Shown here: positions 1-9,676 of the stretch, piece by piece
Layout: each line of letters opens with the position of its first letter
How positions within the stretch are numbered: position 1 is the stretch's first letter
Assembly: GCA_014925825.1 (NCBI GenBank)
Contig: JACGCK010000566.1
Span: forward strand, 1 to 14,361
Origin: Pholiota molesta
Taxonomy: Eukaryota; Basidiomycota; Agaricomycetes; Agaricales; Strophariaceae
Direction: 5' to 3'
DNA: 14,361 nt
Position numbers and translations under genes: made by a program
The notes under the pieces: model-generated
Told to the model about the DNA's origin: nothing
Seen by the model: the letters and a program-made list of their open reading frames with translations, nothing else
Database searches by the model: none

Positions 1-1665
1 GGTATGTCATTGTACGCCCCGATCCATGCGCGTGGCCTTTTTATTTACGTGCGTACATAGGCAGATTATATACACCCTGCCCACATCCGCATGCGCAGAC
101 CGAGGCTGCTGCACCTGCAACAGTCCTGCCATCCAGCTGCTCTGCTCCCAGCCCACTGCGTCTTCTATCTACCCATTCCATGAATACACGAGCAATACAA
201 GCTATCACGTACAATCAGCCGTCGGCTGTACCTATATACGAGCAATCCATGTACTTTATTTTATTTATGGACGGGACAAAAGGGACGCGAAGCTGATCAT
301 GAACACCGAGGTGTCGTCGGCATCACTCCGGCTGGACACCAATCACTTCACTGTCATCGACTATGCTCGCAGAACCGTTAGTGATGAGACTTCGGGAGCA
401 AGTTCAACCAAGCAGGCCCTTCAATCAACCCGTTACTAGCCCTGCGTTCCGCAATCTCAGAATGCTTCACTGAGGCAGGTCTTACTACTGCTGCATTACT
501 GCTTAAGGAAATACCTCAGTGGCATGAATCATCATGCCGATGCGCGATATCGTAGTGTTAGTCTTGAAGCGCGCGTCAAGTGGAGTATAGATGACCATGA
601 CCACGGCAAGAAGTGGGATTAATATCACGCATCTTCCGTTCAATCATCCATTTAGGCAGCGTCAATCCACGACAATCCCAGCAATCTTCTCAGAGCCAGA
701 GCATCAGTCGTTCTATTAATAGAAAACGCGACGGAATCAGAGCATCGACCCTGCTATCTGTGTCCAAATATAAACCACACCTCTTACACCCATTAGACGT
801 AAGTATATTACAACATTTGCTTCTCAGAGCCCCAGGTGAGTGCGCTAATCCGGTATGAACATGGTGCTGTGCTAGACCGACTCAATTGCGAATTTTTTTT
901 AGTAACATCGCCTCGTATGGCAATGTACTACGCACACAACTTTAATTATCCAAATCCCCAGCTGTATTTATAGCTGTGGCATGGCGGCGATAATTGACCT
1001 TTTGGTGGACGCCGTAGACGTCCACCGGTAAACTACATCGCTATAAATGGTGACAACTGCATACATGCTCTCAGGCTCTCCCACTGCGGCCTATAAAAAG
1101 TCTGCAGTTACTAACAATCCAGTCACCATTCGCTTTAAGCTGATACACATAGGAATGAATATGGTGACACTGCATCTATCAGCAACGCTAACCATGGCAC
1201 CGGACCCATAGAATAAGCTCAAGGTGCGTCCTTATTCGCGGCGCAGCAGCACTCCAGCGCTCGCCGGCGCCGCTGGCGCTCCGGTCATGGTCATCGCCCG
1301 GTGGCGAGCTCCATGTAAGTACACGCCGACGATGGCCGAAGCCTGAGCGCGGAAGTGTTGCACGCTTAGCATCACGCCGCTACGCGGGGCCACCTGAAAT
1401 GTTCGTTTTGTCTGCCAATGGGTACTTGGCAGGACTCTTGCTTGTGCTTGTGCTTCTTTTGAAACATGACAAGCTCGTATTGGTCGGGTTGGAGGTGCAT
1501 GTTCGGTCACCGTCGTCTCCGATTTGCCATCCGCTCCGGAGGGGAAATGCATAGTCCTTATTTGCCGTCGGTTCAGTGGCATGGCCGGAAGGATGTCTGT
1601 CCGCTAATGAAGTATAGCTCGCGCATTACCAAGTAAATGAAGTGCGCAGCATGTTAGATAGCACA
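1..1665. other. Gene-poor left flank, no recognisable gene
   Basis: Open frames are short and resemble nothing known. The longest (26-439 plus, and 1232-1582 minus in a GC-richer patch) lack domain features or clear splice structure. TATA-like boxes occur at about 1051-1057 and 1092-1099 on the plus strand, but only an 18-codon frame follows them (1155-1211). An 8 bp inverted repeat (GGTGGACG/CGTCCACC, 7 bp loop) lies at 1004-1026. I see no RNA gene. Confidence 0.5.
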
Positions 1666-1675
1666 TTAGACCGAA

Positions 1676-2194
1676 GCCAAGAGCTGTCTAGAAGCCATCC
1701 TCATGTATTGGTATGATAAAAGATGATAAACTACCAAATCAAATCCAGTTAGAAAGATTTGGGAAAGAAAAGCCAAGTTGAAGCCAAGAGAAATCTCCAC
1801 TGAATCAGCGCAGCCAAGGATTGCCTCAAATGTCGACGCCGAGGATATTAGAAATTCTAGCAGAGCCAAGGACCGCCCAGACCATCCATATTGGCAATGT
1901 CATGCATTACTTGATTGAACGGAATGCGAGAGGCGAGGAGAGGCCTTCAACTTGTCAAGATTATTGATAAATCAATAGAGCCAACGTCAATGTCGAGGAG
2001 CCTTAACAAAGCCAAGGACAGTCTAGAAGGTCATCTGGTAGTGATGCCATACATATGTTCATTAGTCCTGTACATAATCCGAGGTTAATCCATAGATTGC
2101 CAATTGGATGATAATGACGTCAATTCACAAATCTTGGCTTTGGTGATTGGTTTTGAAGGTTTCTCTCTTGTTTCTCGCTTTCCGTTGAGCCAAG
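1676..2194 (+). repeat. GCCAAG-rich tract (degenerate direct repeats or binding-site cluster)
   Basis: The hexamer GCCAAG occurs at 1676-1681, 1772-1777, 1783-1788, 1813-1818, 1865-1870, 2011-2016 and 2189-2194, once in reverse at 2133-2138, and again just past the foldback element at 3032-3037. Several copies share more context, such as AGCAGAGCCAAG at 1859-1870 and 3026-3037, and GCCAAG followed about 6 bp later by TCTAGAAG at 1676 and 2011. This looks like decayed copies of one repeat unit into which the foldback element inserted. GCCARG is also the consensus of the fungal pH regulator PacC/Rim101, but no gene starts next to the tract. Confidence 0.5.
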
Positions 2195-2221
2195 ATACTA
2201 ATTTCAAATTACACGGGTAAT

Positions 2222-2555
2222 TTATTGCTGTTTTCAATGAACCTGGCGGTGGGTCACGATCGCGTCACACGCGGCGATCTTCCGCGGTCAAAGTTCCGAA
2301 TGAACTATCTAGCTAACCACTGGGCCTATAAAGATGATTTTAAGTGCATTAGATTTGTATTGAAGAGTAGATGTGCGCCCCACTTTGAATTATGTGATTT
2401 GGATGAGTCTTTCGGGAGATCCAAATTTGGTGTTGTGAGGATGCTGCAAGGATGTCGAGCTCGAACTTTCGAAAGAACGACCACAAAAGAAAACACAGTT
2501 TTTTTTGGAGACCACTCTATAACATCTGTATAAATGCGCCCCAGCATAAAATATG
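2222..2555 (+). repeat. Left inverted-repeat arm of the foldback element
   Basis: Reverse-complement partner of about 2657-2990. The outermost 240 bp (to the GGATGCTGCAAGGATG block ending near 2455) are the best conserved. The inner end near 2540-2555 is fixed by the GCGCCCC block mirrored at 2670-2676. Confidence 0.8.
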
Positions 2556-2656
2556 CTGTTTTGATGTTATGGCACTCAAAATTGAAGATTCAGTCAGGGA
2601 GGTCATCAGAGGTCAACACAGTCATGGCTCCACCATGTCCACAATGCAAAGGTTTG

Positions 2657-2990
2657 CTAAAATGCTTATGGGGCGCACTTATTTAAACTTCATACAACAA
2701 TCTCAAAAAAGAATTATGCTTTCTTGTTGCTCCGTTGTCTCAAAAGTTCATGGTTAGCATCCTTGCAGCATCCTTACAACCCCAACTTTAAATCTCCAGG
2801 AAGACTCAACCAAATCACACATTTTAAAGTGGGGCGCACATCTACTCTTCAATACGAGTCCAATGCACTTAAAACTATCTCTATAGGCCCAGTGGTTAGC
2901 TAGATAGTTCACTCGGAACCTTGACCACGGAAGATCGCCGCGTGTGACGCGATCGTGACCCACCGCCAAGTTCATTGAAAACAGCAATAA
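2657..2990 (-). repeat. Right inverted-repeat arm of the foldback element
   Basis: Reverse complement of the left arm. Differences from the left arm are scattered substitutions and a few small gaps, so the element is not a very recent insertion, although the arms would still pair strongly. Confidence 0.8.
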
Positions 2991-3049
2991 TTTATTAACA
3001 AGAGAAAGGCTATAGTTCCTTTGGTAGCAGAGCCAAGAATAACCTAAAA

Positions 3050-4437
3050 ATCGTCTCCTAGCCTTAGATTAAATATGAGTGCTTGAACTTGAAATTGCAA
3101 AGGATAAAGGAGAGCGCTAACGAAGAACGGGGTGAGCCGAATTCAAGCGCCCAAGCCGCGTTCTTCTACGTCGCCCGAGGTTGCCCGCCATACGCACGAT
3201 CGCGTAGGAGCACGATTTCAACAATTCATCTACGGCAGATTTAGACAGTCCAGCGACCCACTACAATATGCTCTAAAGCTCATTAATTGTGAGCGCATGT
3301 CATGTTAGTGGTTGTTGTTAGCCCGTCAAGTTTCGAGGGACAGAAAGTTAACACGTACGGACAGGGGCTTCCCAGTTTAGCGCGCGTGTACGTACGTTCG
3401 CTCAATTTGGACACCAGCTTCGACTTTCGAAATTCGGTAAGACTGCGATCACCAAGACCTGCCAGACGCTATTTTCTATTTTTCCAAAGGCGGGGGAGGT
3501 CAGAAGTACTTGGCTCTATTCGAGTTGAATACGCGTATTATTAGTTGTAAACGGTACGCACTGCCAAGCTGCGCAGCATCATTCAATTCATTTTTGAATG
3601 CGGCGCGCATGCCCACTTCAAGTGTCGCCCAAGCTGGACCTGCTAAATATTCGACTGTCTGTCTGTAACTTACTGTGCTCCAGCTACTGCAATTTAGAAT
3701 GGGAAACTTGTCAATGTCACTACAACTTTCTACATGATACAGAGCTTTGGGCACCACAAGTCTATCCATCGCACAATTTGATTATTTTCTGGTCTGAGGC
3801 GATTGGAATAGAATAAGGAAAAGCTGGTACATAGTTTTTCAACCTGAGGTCTGAGGGGTGGGATGTTTATCTCAGCCAAAGGGCACCGCATTTACATAAA
3901 TTTCTGATGCAGTTGAAAGAAATGCTTGGGTATAACCGCTTAAGCGCCCAGCGCCTATGCGGCGTTTGAAATAATGCTCTTTTATGACCGCCAGGCTTCT
4001 GAGTGAATAATTAGTACGACGTGAAAGGATTAGTTGTACTACTATTAGCTGCTAATAGCTAATAACTATTCCCGTAGGACATTGACATTGTAATGCGCCC
4101 ACTCAGCTCACGCAATCTAAAATCTATACGCCCGTGCGTGCAAGCAAGGTGGTCTATGTAAACCATACGTGGTATACGGCGCTCTAGTACACATTTACAA
4201 AATACGATAGACTATACCTAGATATGTCAGCGAATTCCACGTCGCTTGCCTGTCCGCTGATAAACATATCATCTAATGCCAACAGTTTTTCAAAGTTCAT
4301 GCTCATGCAGGTCCGCAACTGCCATAATAGTTCACAAGGATTTCATCAAGCGTCAACTTTCTCACACCACATCCTTACTAACTTATAAGGATGCATCTCC
4401 ATGAAGCCGTACCTATTGCATGCGTACGCAGATCAAA
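3050..4437. other. Gene-poor spacer, no recognisable gene
   Basis: AT-rich sequence with short, unrecognised open frames on both strands (up to 89 codons at 3500-3769 minus) and no domain-like features. A small palindromic patch, TATTAGC-T-GCTAATA followed by another GCTAATA, lies near 4045-4065. No tRNA-like or rRNA-like sequence was seen. Confidence 0.45.
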
Positions 4438-4492
4438 TGAAAAGCGAAAAGCGGGGCCGTCGCTTGCGCATCGCGGCAAGCTTGCGGGACCG

Positions 4493-4513
4493 TCAGAATT
4501 TCAGAAATTCTGA
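4493..4513. repeat. 21 bp near-perfect palindrome
   Basis: TCAGAATTTC-A-GAAATTCTGA: two perfect 10 bp arms around a single central A. It could be a dimeric protein-binding site or chance. It lies upstream of the candidate small gene at 4582. Confidence 0.6.
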
Positions 4514-4581
4514 TATCTGCGTCACTGCTGCGCACATATGATGAAGCGGTAAGAAATACGGTCACAGAAGGCTTGGACAAA

Positions 4582-5096
4582 ATGGATTTGATAAGGCCAG
4601 ACGACTGGTATACCATAAATATCACCTATCCATTGAAAAGCTTCAAGTTTCGGAATTGCATTTCATTCGTACATGTCATTGAAATGTTTGACTTGAAGTC
4701 TTGTATAATTGTTCAATTAAACCTGCTCTAGCCTCTGATCCAGCTGCTCGAGAGATCCATGGAAGGGTGGGCCACAATCAAAGGCGCCATTAATGAGTAA
4801 GCTCTACATATGTCACCAATACTTCAATGCCACTTTATAATTTTAAATTCCATGATATCACCTGGAATTACCCCATGTATATTACTTGAAAGGACGGGAT
4901 AGCGGCCTCTGGCCTCAGCACTGATCAGTCCCAAATCGAGGCGCAAGAAGTCGCCAGTATTGAGAAGGTATGATTGCTGGGAATGTGCATTGTACAATTA
5001 CAACACCACGCTGGCGAGTTCGGTCCGAAAAAAACAAAACAAATACAGCAGCTACACAGATTGGGAATTGCTGGTCACCAAGCCAAAGCGCGATAA
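4582..5096 (+). other. Candidate small spliced gene (82 aa), unrecognised
   Basis: Four segments (4582-4668, 4732-4796, 4919-4967, 5049-5096) join in one frame across GT...AG gaps of 63, 122 and 81 nt, giving 82 codons plus stop. The second half reads as a charged amphipathic helix (LIQLLERSMEGWATIKGAIN, then QIEAQEVASIEKQLHRLGI). The N-terminus is MDLIRPDDWYTI. Against it: two of the introns are longer than most in the neighbouring genes, another frame through the same junctions is also open (stop 5107-5109), and I recognise no family. Upstream coding exons from 4438 are possible because the first frame is open back to a stop there. Treat as a hypothesis. Confidence 0.22.
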
Positions 5097-5173
5097 ATCC
5101 GAGGCTTAGAGGCGCTGTGAATCAACTGTGAATGGAAAATGATCCAATGAAGATTTGAAGTCTGTAAACAGTA

Positions 5174-5759
5174 ATGGCCACGAAAAGGTACATACCTCAG
5201 GTACAGGATTAAAGATTTTCGAAAGGATTTTGAATCCCTGTTCGAGGATTCCCTGATATTCTGAATGTGTGAGCATTTTATTTGCGGATAATCAAAACAT
5301 TCTCCCTTTCATCTGAAGCATACGGACTCTGTATGTTATGGGCCGTAGGAAGCAGAAAATATAGCATATTCCCCCGACGCAGGAACACAGACGGCGGATA
5401 TACTTGAGAAGCCCTGGGATTTGCCGGAAGACAAACAGAAAGAACAAGTACATAACACAGAATAGGGAATTGGCCGCTGGCCGCATAGATAGCGCGTTCA
5501 CAAGCAAGATCAAGAAGGTGGCCGATCCAATTGAGCTAGCTATATCTGTAAATCAGGAAGTTCCGCTCAGCTGCCGTTTCAAAATATTTGAATGAAGGAT
5601 AGTAAATTTAGAGCGCGAAGGGTTATTTATGCGATTCTTGGCCACGGCTTTTACTATAGATACGATAAACAGGCATCTCGGGAGAACCTAGTTGTCGAGT
5701 CAGAAACACAGCGAAAATGGAGTGCGGAATCGATAACTCATACAATTTACAACAAGTGA
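5174..5759 (+). other. Exon-like island, unrecognised
   Basis: Several coding-like plus-strand stretches occur together. One is a 9-codon start exon at 5174-5200 followed by GTACAG, which could join 5349-5465 (charged, PWDLPEDKQKEQ). Another is an open frame from 5365 to 5547 that can be spliced over a 50 nt GTAAAT...AAG gap (5548-5597) to 5598-5759, giving about 114 open codons. The two readings exclude each other in part, and neither matches a family I know. It could be an unrecognised gene, a decayed one, or chance. The minus-strand frame at 5292-5513 is hydrophobic only because it is antisense to Lys/Glu-rich codons. Confidence 0.15.
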
Positions 5760-5843
5760 ATGAAGGCTATATTCGTCCAGGCACCCGCATCCACCACGAC
5801 ATACGGAGGCGCGGTTCCAGGACGACATCTGACGACATGTGTT

Positions 5844-8679
5844 CTATCCCAGATCGTCTGCGTCCCGCTTCCGCTTCATTTCCCGTGAAACTTTATGTTG
5901 TGCCGCTTCATGCTTAGCCAATTCCGGAGGAACCTTGGACACTGGACTCTTCGAAATTTCTGGAATGAAGGAGATAAGCGATAATCAGAATACAATATTG
6001 AAAATTTCCTGTGGCAAAACCGTACCTTGTCTTAGGTCATACCTGAGAAAGCAACGGATTGATGAGAAAAGCAATACAAAATAGCAGGGAAGGTACTCAC
6101 ATCACTTCGTCGTCGTCATTGGTGAGGAAGGTTATAGCAACACCCATCTTACCAGCACGTCCAGTACGACCTATTTGCGCTCGTAAGTAAAGGTAAAGGC
6201 AGTACAGTACGGAGCATATGAAACAGACCAATACGATGAACATATGCTTCGATTGTATTCGCCATTTGGAAGTTGATAACAAGACTGACGTCTTGTACGT
6301 CAATACCACGACCAGCCAAATCAGTGGCTACAAGAACATGTGCTTCGCCGCTGCGTAGAGCTTGCAAAGAAGCTTCTCGCTGCTCCTGATTCTTTCCCGA
6401 ATGAAGAGTCGATGCACTCCACTGTAAAAATAAGAATGATATGAGACGTGTGGATTCGGAATTCGGGGGAATGAACACATACTCCTGCCCGTGATAGATC
6501 TTTGGCCACCATGTCTGCTGTCTTCTTCTGGTTGACGAACACGATAATCGGAGAGGCGAATTGGCCACTGTTGAGAATTTCGAGCAGCTTTTGTCTGGGA
6601 AATTACGACAAGGTTAACATTATTCAGCAGTAAGAAAGTAATTGACCCACTTTTTCTTCTCGTCTCCGCTGACGAATTCCACCCGCTGTTCGACGGTATC
6701 GACTGCACGTCCAGCCTCACCGATAGTAATGATAGCTGGCTTCTTCAAATACTTCCGAGCAAGACGCTCGACGGCAGCAGGCATCGTAGCAGAGAAAAGG
6801 GTAGTGACACGAGTTCGTCCTTTCTTTATGACTTCTCCGTCGATGTCCATTTGTTCTCCTTGATCCTCTCCCTCCATGGTTTCGCTGGGGAGAGCATCCA
6901 AGATGAACGTCAAATCTGCCTCGAATCCAAGATGTACCATTCGATCGGCTTCATCCATGACAACATAGCGGCATTGAGACAGCACGAGAACACGACGTTC
7001 GATGACATCTTTTAGACGACCGGGAGTAGCAATGATAATTTCTGCACCCTCTCGTAAATTGAATTGTTGTTCTTCAACAGCTCGCTATATTATCAATTAA
7101 TCAATCACGAAGAGGTAATGGATAATGAAGGTCGACTCACTCCTCCGACAATAGAAACACACTTGAACCCTAAAGGAGACGCGAATTTACGTGCTTCGCT
7201 TTCGATCTGCTGCGCCAATTCACGCGTTGGAGCCATGATAAGTGCGTATGGGCCCAAATGCCGGTTGTCGTCAGTGAACAGTGGTAATTTCGAGATAAAT
7301 GCAAGCATAGGAATGACAAAGGCAGCAGTTTTACCGGAACCTAACGAAATAAATGTATGAGTGGATGTATTCTGGCGAAAATATGAGGCTGGGCAAACCT
7401 GTTTCTGCAATACCAATGATATCACGGTTTTGCAAACCAATTGGAATGGCCTGTCGTTGAATAGGCGATGGCTCCTTATATCCAATTGCATCAATGCAGT
7501 CTAAAATTGATTGGGGAATGGTAGATTCTTTCCAAGACCGCAAAGGATGGGGAATTGAGCCACCTAACTTACCATTAATACATATTCGAAACCAAAGAGA
7601 AAGATACAAAACATACCTCGAGCAGAGATACTGAAATCCTCCCTGAAGATACGCCAATCGCGCTCCTTCATCTCCTCTAGTGGCTTTTCCGTCCAATGTC
7701 TGTCATCATAGCCTGCTTTAGCAGCATTTCTGCGTTCCATGGCGTCGGCCAATTGAACAGCATGGCCGCCATTCCCGCTCTTGCGGGGTCCACTCCCACC
7801 GCCGTCATCCATCCCCGCGAGCCTGCCCCTCCCGAACATTACCTGAGCGCCCTGCCGATTGCTACCTACGGCCACGGGGGAGTCCTCCGCGAACGTGTCG
7901 TCCTGCGCATCCCAGTCAAACACGAACTTCCTATCGTTCATCTTCCGAATTTTGCGCTTCTTCTTGTCGACACCGAGGTAGCGGGACCGAATCGCTGTCA
8001 GGTCGTTGTCGGTCATCGGTGGCACGTAAGTCTCGGAGCCGTTGTGGTCCAGAGAGGGAGGGGCGGGAGGGCCCATGGAGACATCTGCGGAAGACGCGCC
8101 ATTCGTAGCTTTGCCACGGTTGGCACGAGGGGCAGCGGGGACATTCTGGAACCCTTCGCGGGGCCGCCGGTCGTCCTGCGGAGGGGGCTGTCGACCGCCT
8201 CGAGGCGCATCCCGATCCCGCCTGCCCGAGCGGTCGTTGCGGTCGTGACGGTCATTGCGATCACTTCGATCACGTTCGTTGTCTGGTATATGCAAGATAG
8301 AACGAAAAAGAGAGGCATCAATGAGAAGGAAACCCACTGGAAGGAAGTACTGAAAGCACTAACATCGGCCACTACCACCATACTTGGAATCTCGCTCCCG
8401 TCGTAGTTCGTCGGCCTGTGTCTCAAGATTCAGGCGATCGCGGCGGGCTGCTTCTGCCCTTTCTTTTTCTTCCTTGATCTCCTGTGCGCGCTTGGCTATG
8501 GCGAGTTTAGCACGTTCTTCCTTGGATAGGAACTTTGGCTGTCGCAGATGGTCAGTATGCGACGTACGTACTGGCGGCGAAAAGGCATGCAGACAAACCT
8601 TAGATGCCGCCTCCTTCTCCTCGCGCTGTTTTTGGAGAAGAGTCTCGATGGAAAGTGGTTCTGAACGGTGTCCGTCCAT
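5844..8679 (-). CDS. PRP28: Prp28-type DEAD-box pre-mRNA splicing helicase (11 exons, 742 aa)
   Basis: ATP-dependent RNA helicase of the Prp28/DDX23 family, which acts in the nucleus to displace U1 snRNP from the 5' splice site so that U6 can pair there. Exons on the minus strand, in order: 8679-8599, 8538-8364, 8282-7617, 7563-7399, 7340-7141, 7084-6651, 6594-6483, 6421-6229, 6170-6101, 6042-6026, 5959-5844. All junctions are GT...AG and keep one frame (2229 nt). The N-terminus ([20 protein letters not shown], then [12 protein letters not shown]) is the Prp28 signature. It is followed by an Arg/Asp-rich tract like the RS/RD region of DDX23. Helicase motifs: Q motif around GYKEPSPIQ (335-343), AETGSGKT (360-367), PTREL (400-404), TPGR (449-452), DEAD (473-476), SAT (527-529), HRIGRTGR (673-680). 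An acidic insert lies between DEAD and SAT. The C-terminus ([10 protein letters not shown]...KRKRD) is also Prp28-like. All catalytic motifs are intact. The start is the first Met of the conserved N-terminal block. Identity is seen in the motifs; the role is known from the family. Confidence 0.95.
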
Positions 8680-8821
8680 GGTATAACGGAGAGAGTTGTG
8701 TTCGCGGCACGGGCACAAGTCATATTGATCCTGACTTCCTTTTCAGGAACTCCGCAATTTCTGATTCCATTTGATTGAACAACACAGGCAGACGTTCGAC
8801 CCTTATCGACCATTAGTTTCC
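8680..8821. promoter_or_regulatory. Short shared (bidirectional) promoter of PRP28 and the EF-hand-like gene
   Basis: Only 142 bp separate the start codons of two divergent genes, so both promoters and both 5' leaders must lie here. I see no convincing TATA box in either direction. The tract holds a pyrimidine-rich run near 8735-8743 and otherwise unremarkable sequence. That it is a shared promoter is inferred from gene orientation; no transcription-factor site is claimed. Confidence 0.5.
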
Positions 8822-9402
8822 ATGTCTGAGCAAGCATCCCAAAGTACATCAAACTCGCTGCTTCTTGATGATGAAGGGGCTATTACTGATCAGGTATGAT
8901 TTCCTGTCGCTTTGCTACTGGTCAAAATTTGTGCGCACATATGGACATCCCATCTTAGTTAGAGATTTGCTTGAAGCACATCTTCGCAAAATACTGCACA
9001 CCCGCAGTGGAACGATCTCTTGGCTGCAATGCACTCCTCACACCACCAGAAGGCGCGTACCTTTCCGAAGAGGGTCTGCAGAAATGGGCCCTAGACACGA
9101 ACGGGGAGCCTTTCTCCGAGGAGACTAAAGAAGAAGTGGTCGAAAATTTTGATGTTACGGACGATGGTAATCTCACGTACGTCCTCAAAAAAAGCAGGCT
9201 CGAATCAGCATAATATTAGCTCAAATATGTTACATAGTTTCAAAGGATTTTTTCAACTCTATCAACTCCAAACAGAGAATGACGAAACAGAAACTTGGAA
9301 GGACTTGGTATGTTTTTACTATCTCATGGGAATCAGATTATTGACGATTGAAATAAGGAAACTCATGGCTTCGATAGAACACTCAACCTTGTTAAAAGTT
9401 AA
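8822..9402 (+). CDS. Small EF-hand-like protein (4 exons, 134 aa)
   Basis: Exons 8822-8893, 8959-9176, 9238-9307 and 9358-9402 join in one frame across three GT...AG introns of 65, 61 and 50 nt (405 nt with stop). The N-terminal 25 residues are polar. The core is helical, with one EF-hand-like loop at residues 89-100 (DVTDDGNLTFKG) set between helices (EEVVENF before, FFQLYQL after). The last loop position is Gly rather than the usual Glu/Asp, so calcium binding may be weak. A second loop-like stretch, DTNGEPFSEE, starts at residue 70. The C-terminus, ETWKDLETHGFDRTLNLV, resembles the segment after an EF-hand in Miro GTPases (ETTW...LRRFGYDDDLEL), but there is no GTPase domain. There is no signal peptide or membrane segment. 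It is divergent from PRP28 and convergent with the methyltransferase gene. The family assignment is by motif only and the function is unknown. The last short exon is the least certain part. Confidence 0.7.
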
Positions 9403-9676
9403 ATCTGAAGAGCTCAACGTCGATATAAACGAATTTTTTAATCCATGGTAAGACAGGACCTCAGGGTCTCGCCAAGGCTGGTTATTGTTGCGTGATTGAT
9501 GCGTCAGGAAATGCATTAAGACCCAGAGTCTATGTTGACTGTAAGATGGGAGCATTGGATCGAACTTTCGGAAAGGATTCTTAGGGCGGAAAAGAATTCC
9601 TGAATAAGAAGAAGATTTCAACAGAGTCGAAAAGGTTGAGTAGTATGCCTGAAAGATACAGATATGCTTCACCACG
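9403..9676. other. Convergent intergenic spacer (3' UTRs)
   Basis: This 274 bp lies between the stop codons of the EF-hand-like gene (plus) and the methyltransferase gene (minus), so it must hold both 3' ends. It is AT-rich at its left end. No ORF, repeat or RNA gene is evident, and no canonical AATAAA polyadenylation signal stands out. Confidence 0.5.

Larger units (their letters stand above)
2222..2990. mobile_element. Foldback / MITE-like non-autonomous element (long terminal inverted repeats)
   Basis: About 0.77 kb that is nearly all inverted repeat. The left arm (2222 to about 2555) is matched in reverse complement by the right arm (about 2657 to 2990), leaving a loop of about 100 bp. 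The outer 240 bp of each arm are highly similar; both begin TTATTGCTGTTTTCAATGAAC when read inward. The inner 90 bp are more diverged but still align, including a shared GTGCGCCCC/ATGCGCCCC block. The same direct 9-mer TAATTTATT lies at 2218-2226 and 2988-2996 and overlaps the arm tips, so a target duplication of about 7-9 bp is plausible; the exact ends are ambiguous by a few bases. Open frames inside the arms are mirror images of each other and do not encode a recognisable transposase, so the element would depend on an enzyme supplied elsewhere. Mutator-like or hAT-like origin is possible from the duplication length alone; I do not assign a superfamily. Confidence 0.8.

Noticed and set aside
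26..439. 137-codon open frame at the left edge
   Set aside because: Composition is irregular, with no domain, splice or promoter support; consistent with chance in non-coding DNA.
1004..1026. 8 bp inverted repeat GGTGGACG/CGTCCACC
   Set aside because: Too short to separate from chance, with no gene placed to be controlled by it.
1051..1211. TATA-like boxes followed by an ATG, resembling a plus-strand promoter and gene start
   Set aside because: The reading frame after the ATG closes after 18 codons, and no convincing intron restores a longer frame.
1232..1582. 116-codon minus-strand frame in a GC-richer patch
   Set aside because: GC richness lengthens chance frames; no recognisable motif, and its start sits in unremarkable sequence.
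2225..2987. Two open frames with near-identical products on opposite strands (2225-2533 plus, 2754-2987 minus)
   Set aside because: They are the mirror-image arms of the foldback element, start from TTG codons at the element tips and show no protein domain, so they are not genes.
5225..5265. tRNA-like word CTGTTCGAGG with flanking complementary bases
   Set aside because: No acceptor stem, anticodon arm or D-arm can be built around it.
7696..8406. 236-codon plus-strand frame over PRP28 exon 3
   Set aside because: Antisense to the Arg/Asp-rich and linker region of PRP28; no independent features.
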